A DNA stretch of 12,778 nt from an uncultured Blautia sp. (GTDB lineage Bacteria > Bacillota > Clostridia > Lachnospirales > Lachnospiraceae), in NCBI GenBank assembly GCA_934426285.1, contig CAKRYE010000053.1, forward strand, positions 1-12,778. Direction: 5' to 3'. Shown in pieces: positions 10,957 through 12,778 of this stretch. The position numbers and the translations under genes were made by a program. How positions within the stretch are numbered: the stretch's first letter is position 1; every line of letters begins with the position of its first letter. A model generated the notes under the pieces. The model worked only from the letters and a program-made list of their open reading frames with translations, was not told the origin of the DNA and did no database searches.

Positions 10957-11819
10957 GCGAAAAGCAGAATAAAAATGTGACAGTGCGTGTGCAGAAGATT
11001 AAGAAAAACCATATAAAACAAAAGCTGGTCTTTTTTCTTATTCTGGCAATAGGGCTTGTAATACTTGCAGTTTTTTCAGAGCATCTCTGTCCATATGACC
11101 CTTATGCACAGGATCTGGCAAGTGCGCTTCAGCCGCCCAGTATTCAGCATCCTATGGGAACAGATACATATGGAAGAGATATGCTGTCCAGAGTGATAAG
11201 TGGTGCAAGAGCCAGTATTTTTTCTACCTTTATCCTGGTTGCAGTGATCGCTGTGCTGGGAACAGCTGTGGGTGTATGCTGCGGATATTTTGGCGGAGCT
11301 GCAGATGCTGTTGTGATGAGGATTTCAGATGTATGTCTTGCTTTCCCAGGGCTTGTATTTGCCATGGCGATTGCAGCTATTCTTGGGGGAGGCATTCAGA
11401 ATGCTGTTATAGCACTGGCAGTAGTAAGCTGGCCGAAATATTCACGTATTGCCAGAGGGCAGACTCTGGCGTTAAAAGAGGAACCCTATATTCATGCTGC
11501 CATACTGGCAGGTGACAATTCAGGTCAGGTTATGATCAGACATATTCTTCCAAATATGCTGGGACCTGTTCTGGTAACAGCCATGCTTGACATCGGAACC
11601 ATGATGATGGAGCTTGCGGGCCTGTCATTTCTTGGACTGGGAGCACAGATTCCCATGGCTGAGTGGGGAAGTATGATGAGTAGCGGACGAAGTATGATCC
11701 AGACATATCCATGGGTAGTATTATCACCTGGAATTGCAATTTTTATATCTGTGGCAATTTTCAATCTGTTAGGTGATACAGTCCGTGACTATCTGGATCC
11801 GAAGAACAGTCGTTTATGA
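10953..11819 (+). CDS. ABC peptide/nickel importer, permease C (DppC/NikC type)
   Basis: A 288-residue second permease, started at the ATG at 10953 that overlaps the dppB-type stop (ATGA), with GGAGGTG about 6 bases upstream. The frame is open back to 10860, but that part is the other gene. A cytoplasmic lysine-rich N-terminus ('KIKKNHIKQK') precedes TM1 (about 28-46). 'HPMGTDTYGRDMLSRVISGARAS' is the DppC/OppC signature after TM1. The coupling loop is 'HAAILAGDNSGQVMIRHILPNMLGPV', and 'GLSFLGLGAQIPMAEWGSMM' is the conserved C-terminal motif. It pairs with the B permease to form the channel. The ATPases are not in the window. Confidence 0.9.
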   Translation: MSEKQNKNVTVRVQKIKKNHIKQKLVFFLILAIGLVILAVFSEHLCPYDPYAQDLASALQPPSIQHPMGTDTYGRDMLSRVISGARASIFSTFILVAVIAVLGTAVGVCCGYFGGAADAVVMRISDVCLAFPGLVFAMAIAAILGGGIQNAVIALAVVSWPKYSRIARGQTLALKEEPYIHAAILAGDNSGQVMIRHILPNMLGPVLVTAMLDIGTMMMELAGLSFLGLGAQIPMAEWGSMMSSGRSMIQTYPWVVLSPGIAIFISVAIFNLLGDTVRDYLDPKNSRL

Positions 11820-11852
11820 TAAGTAATATTGAAAACATAAGGAGGAAAGAAA

Positions 11853-12778
11853 ATGAGAGCAAAGAAACTTCTGGCAATGGCAATTGCCCTGGGGCTGGCT
11901 GTAGGAGCGACAGCTATGCCAACATTGGCAGCAGACAAAAAGACATTTGTATTTGGCGATACCACCTTTAATGCGGAAAATGAAGAGGCAGATATTAATC
12001 CTCAGAATGCCTATGCAGGATGGGCGTGTATCCGTTATGGAGTAGGGGAAACTCTTTTCCGTTATTCCGATACCATGGAAATAGAGCCATGGATCGCAAA
12101 AGAGTATGAAAATATTGATGAGCTGACCTGGAAGATCACACTGAATGACGGAGTTGTGTTCTCCAATGGACGTGCCTGTGACGGGGAGGCGGTAAAGGAA
12201 AGTCTGGAGGCTCTGGTTGCCAATCATGAGCGCGCAGCAGGAGATCTTTGTATTGATACCATCGAGGCAGATGGAAATACTGTTACCATAAAGACTACAG
12301 AACCGAAGCCTGCACTGATCAATTATCTCAGTGACCCTTATGGATGTATTATTGATATGCAGGCAGGTGTCAGTGATGATGGGATAGTGGTCGGTACAGG
12401 TCCTTATGTGGCCACTGAACTGGTGACAGATGATCATATTAATCTTGTAAAAAATGAAAACTACTGGAACGGAGATGTAAATGTGGATGAGATCACTGTC
12501 CGTACAATTTCTGACGGTGATACACTGGCAATGGCTCTTCAGGCAGGGGAGATCAATGCTGCCTATGGTATGGCATATGCAAGCTATCCTTTATTTGAAA
12601 ATGAGGACTTTACATTTACCAGTACAGCTACAAGTCGTGCATTCTATGCGTGGATGAACTTTGAAAGTCCTGTAACATCTGACCCTGCAGTGCGTAAAGC
12701 GATTGCCATGGGTATTGATAAGGAAAGCTTTGTATCTGTGCTCCTGAAAGGATACGGATATCCTGCAGTCGGTGTTTT
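11853..12778 (+). CDS. ABC solute-binding protein, family 5, truncated by window end
   Basis: The start ATG at 11853 has AAGGAGG (11839-11845); 308 codons are visible and the gene runs off the window. A Sec signal peptide (MRAKKLLAMAIALGLAVG, then ATAMPTLA-AD) has an A-x-A type cleavage site. No cysteine occurs before about residue 59, so there is no lipobox, unlike most Gram-positive binding proteins. The mature part shows the SBP_bac_5 pattern: 'YGVGETLFRYSDTMEIEPWIAKEYE' (about 62-86), 'LTWKITLNDGVVFSNG' (about 91-106) and 'VGTGPYV' (about 180). It resembles the NikA side of the family as much as DppA, so the ligand (peptide, nickel-chelate or other) is open. It follows the permease genes by 33 bases, and the ATPase genes probably lie downstream. 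Confidence 0.88.
   Translation, partial: MRAKKLLAMAIALGLAVGATAMPTLAADKKTFVFGDTTFNAENEEADINPQNAYAGWACIRYGVGETLFRYSDTMEIEPWIAKEYENIDELTWKITLNDGVVFSNGRACDGEAVKESLEALVANHERAAGDLCIDTIEADGNTVTIKTTEPKPALINYLSDPYGCIIDMQAGVSDDGIVVGTGPYVATELVTDDHINLVKNENYWNGDVNVDEITVRTISDGDTLAMALQAGEINAAYGMAYASYPLFENEDFTFTSTATSRAFYAWMNFESPVTSDPAVRKAIAMGIDKESFVSVLLKGYGYPAVGV

Noticed and set aside
11814..12437. 207-codon minus-strand frame opposite the binding protein
   Set aside because: Cys/Ile/His-rich shadow of the family 5 binding-protein gene, without a ribosome site or recognisable motif.
1..12778. CRISPR arrays, insertion sequences, tRNA or rRNA genes
   Set aside because: No regularly spaced repeats, transposase frames, terminal inverted repeats, cloverleaf sequences or rRNA segments were seen on either strand.

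Overview
The window looks like a chromosomal segment of a low-to-mid GC Gram-positive anaerobe, most likely a Lachnospiraceae member (Blautia/Dorea/Ruminococcus type). Reasons: strong AGGAGG-type ribosome binding sites, sigma-A-like promoters, a split [4Fe-4S] L-serine dehydratase (sdaAB-sdaAA), an RNase HI with an N-terminal viroplasmin-like domain, and a c-di-GMP-I riboswitch in front of a GGDEF gene. This placement is inferred from gene content only.

Layout. 1-203 is the 3' end of an iron-dependent alcohol dehydrogenase. 228-1412 (minus) is an MFS permease. 1679-2338 is RNase HI. 2359-2601 is a decayed Fst-like type I toxin-antitoxin (TA) locus: the antitoxin RNA promoter, the 12-bp repeat and the shared terminator survive, but the toxin frame has lost its ribosome binding site and is frameshifted at its start. 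2592-4148 (minus) is the sdaAB-sdaAA operon with a good promoter at 4201-4229. 4239-4756 is a long, hairpin-rich leader before mgtE (4757-6151), which ends in a strong terminator. 6152-6818 holds a candidate promoter, a c-di-GMP-I riboswitch and its intrinsic terminator. These lead a two-gene unit: a PAS-like/GGDEF diguanylate cyclase (6819-8567) and a LysR regulator (8567-9511), joined by a TAATG overlap.

9524-9810 is an apparently intact chromosomal Fst/par-like type I TA module. A 29-residue membrane toxin gene on the minus strand (9671-9760) faces an antitoxin RNA of about 75 nt on the plus strand. The two share a 14-bp bidirectional terminator and an imperfect direct repeat that places antisense over the toxin start codon. 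The toxin's Shine-Dalgarno can pair both with a 5' stem and with its own 3' UTR. The locus at 2359-2601 is a second, degenerate copy with a different repeat.

9902-9941 is an orphan terminator. 10012-12778 is a peptide/nickel-type ABC importer: two overlapping permease genes, then a solute-binding protein cut by the window end. ATPase genes presumably follow outside.

The most interesting content is the TA pair, one intact and one apparently captured as the 3' UTR of the serine dehydratase operon; the riboswitch that could feed c-di-GMP back on its own synthase and a LysR regulator; and the unassigned structured leader of mgtE.
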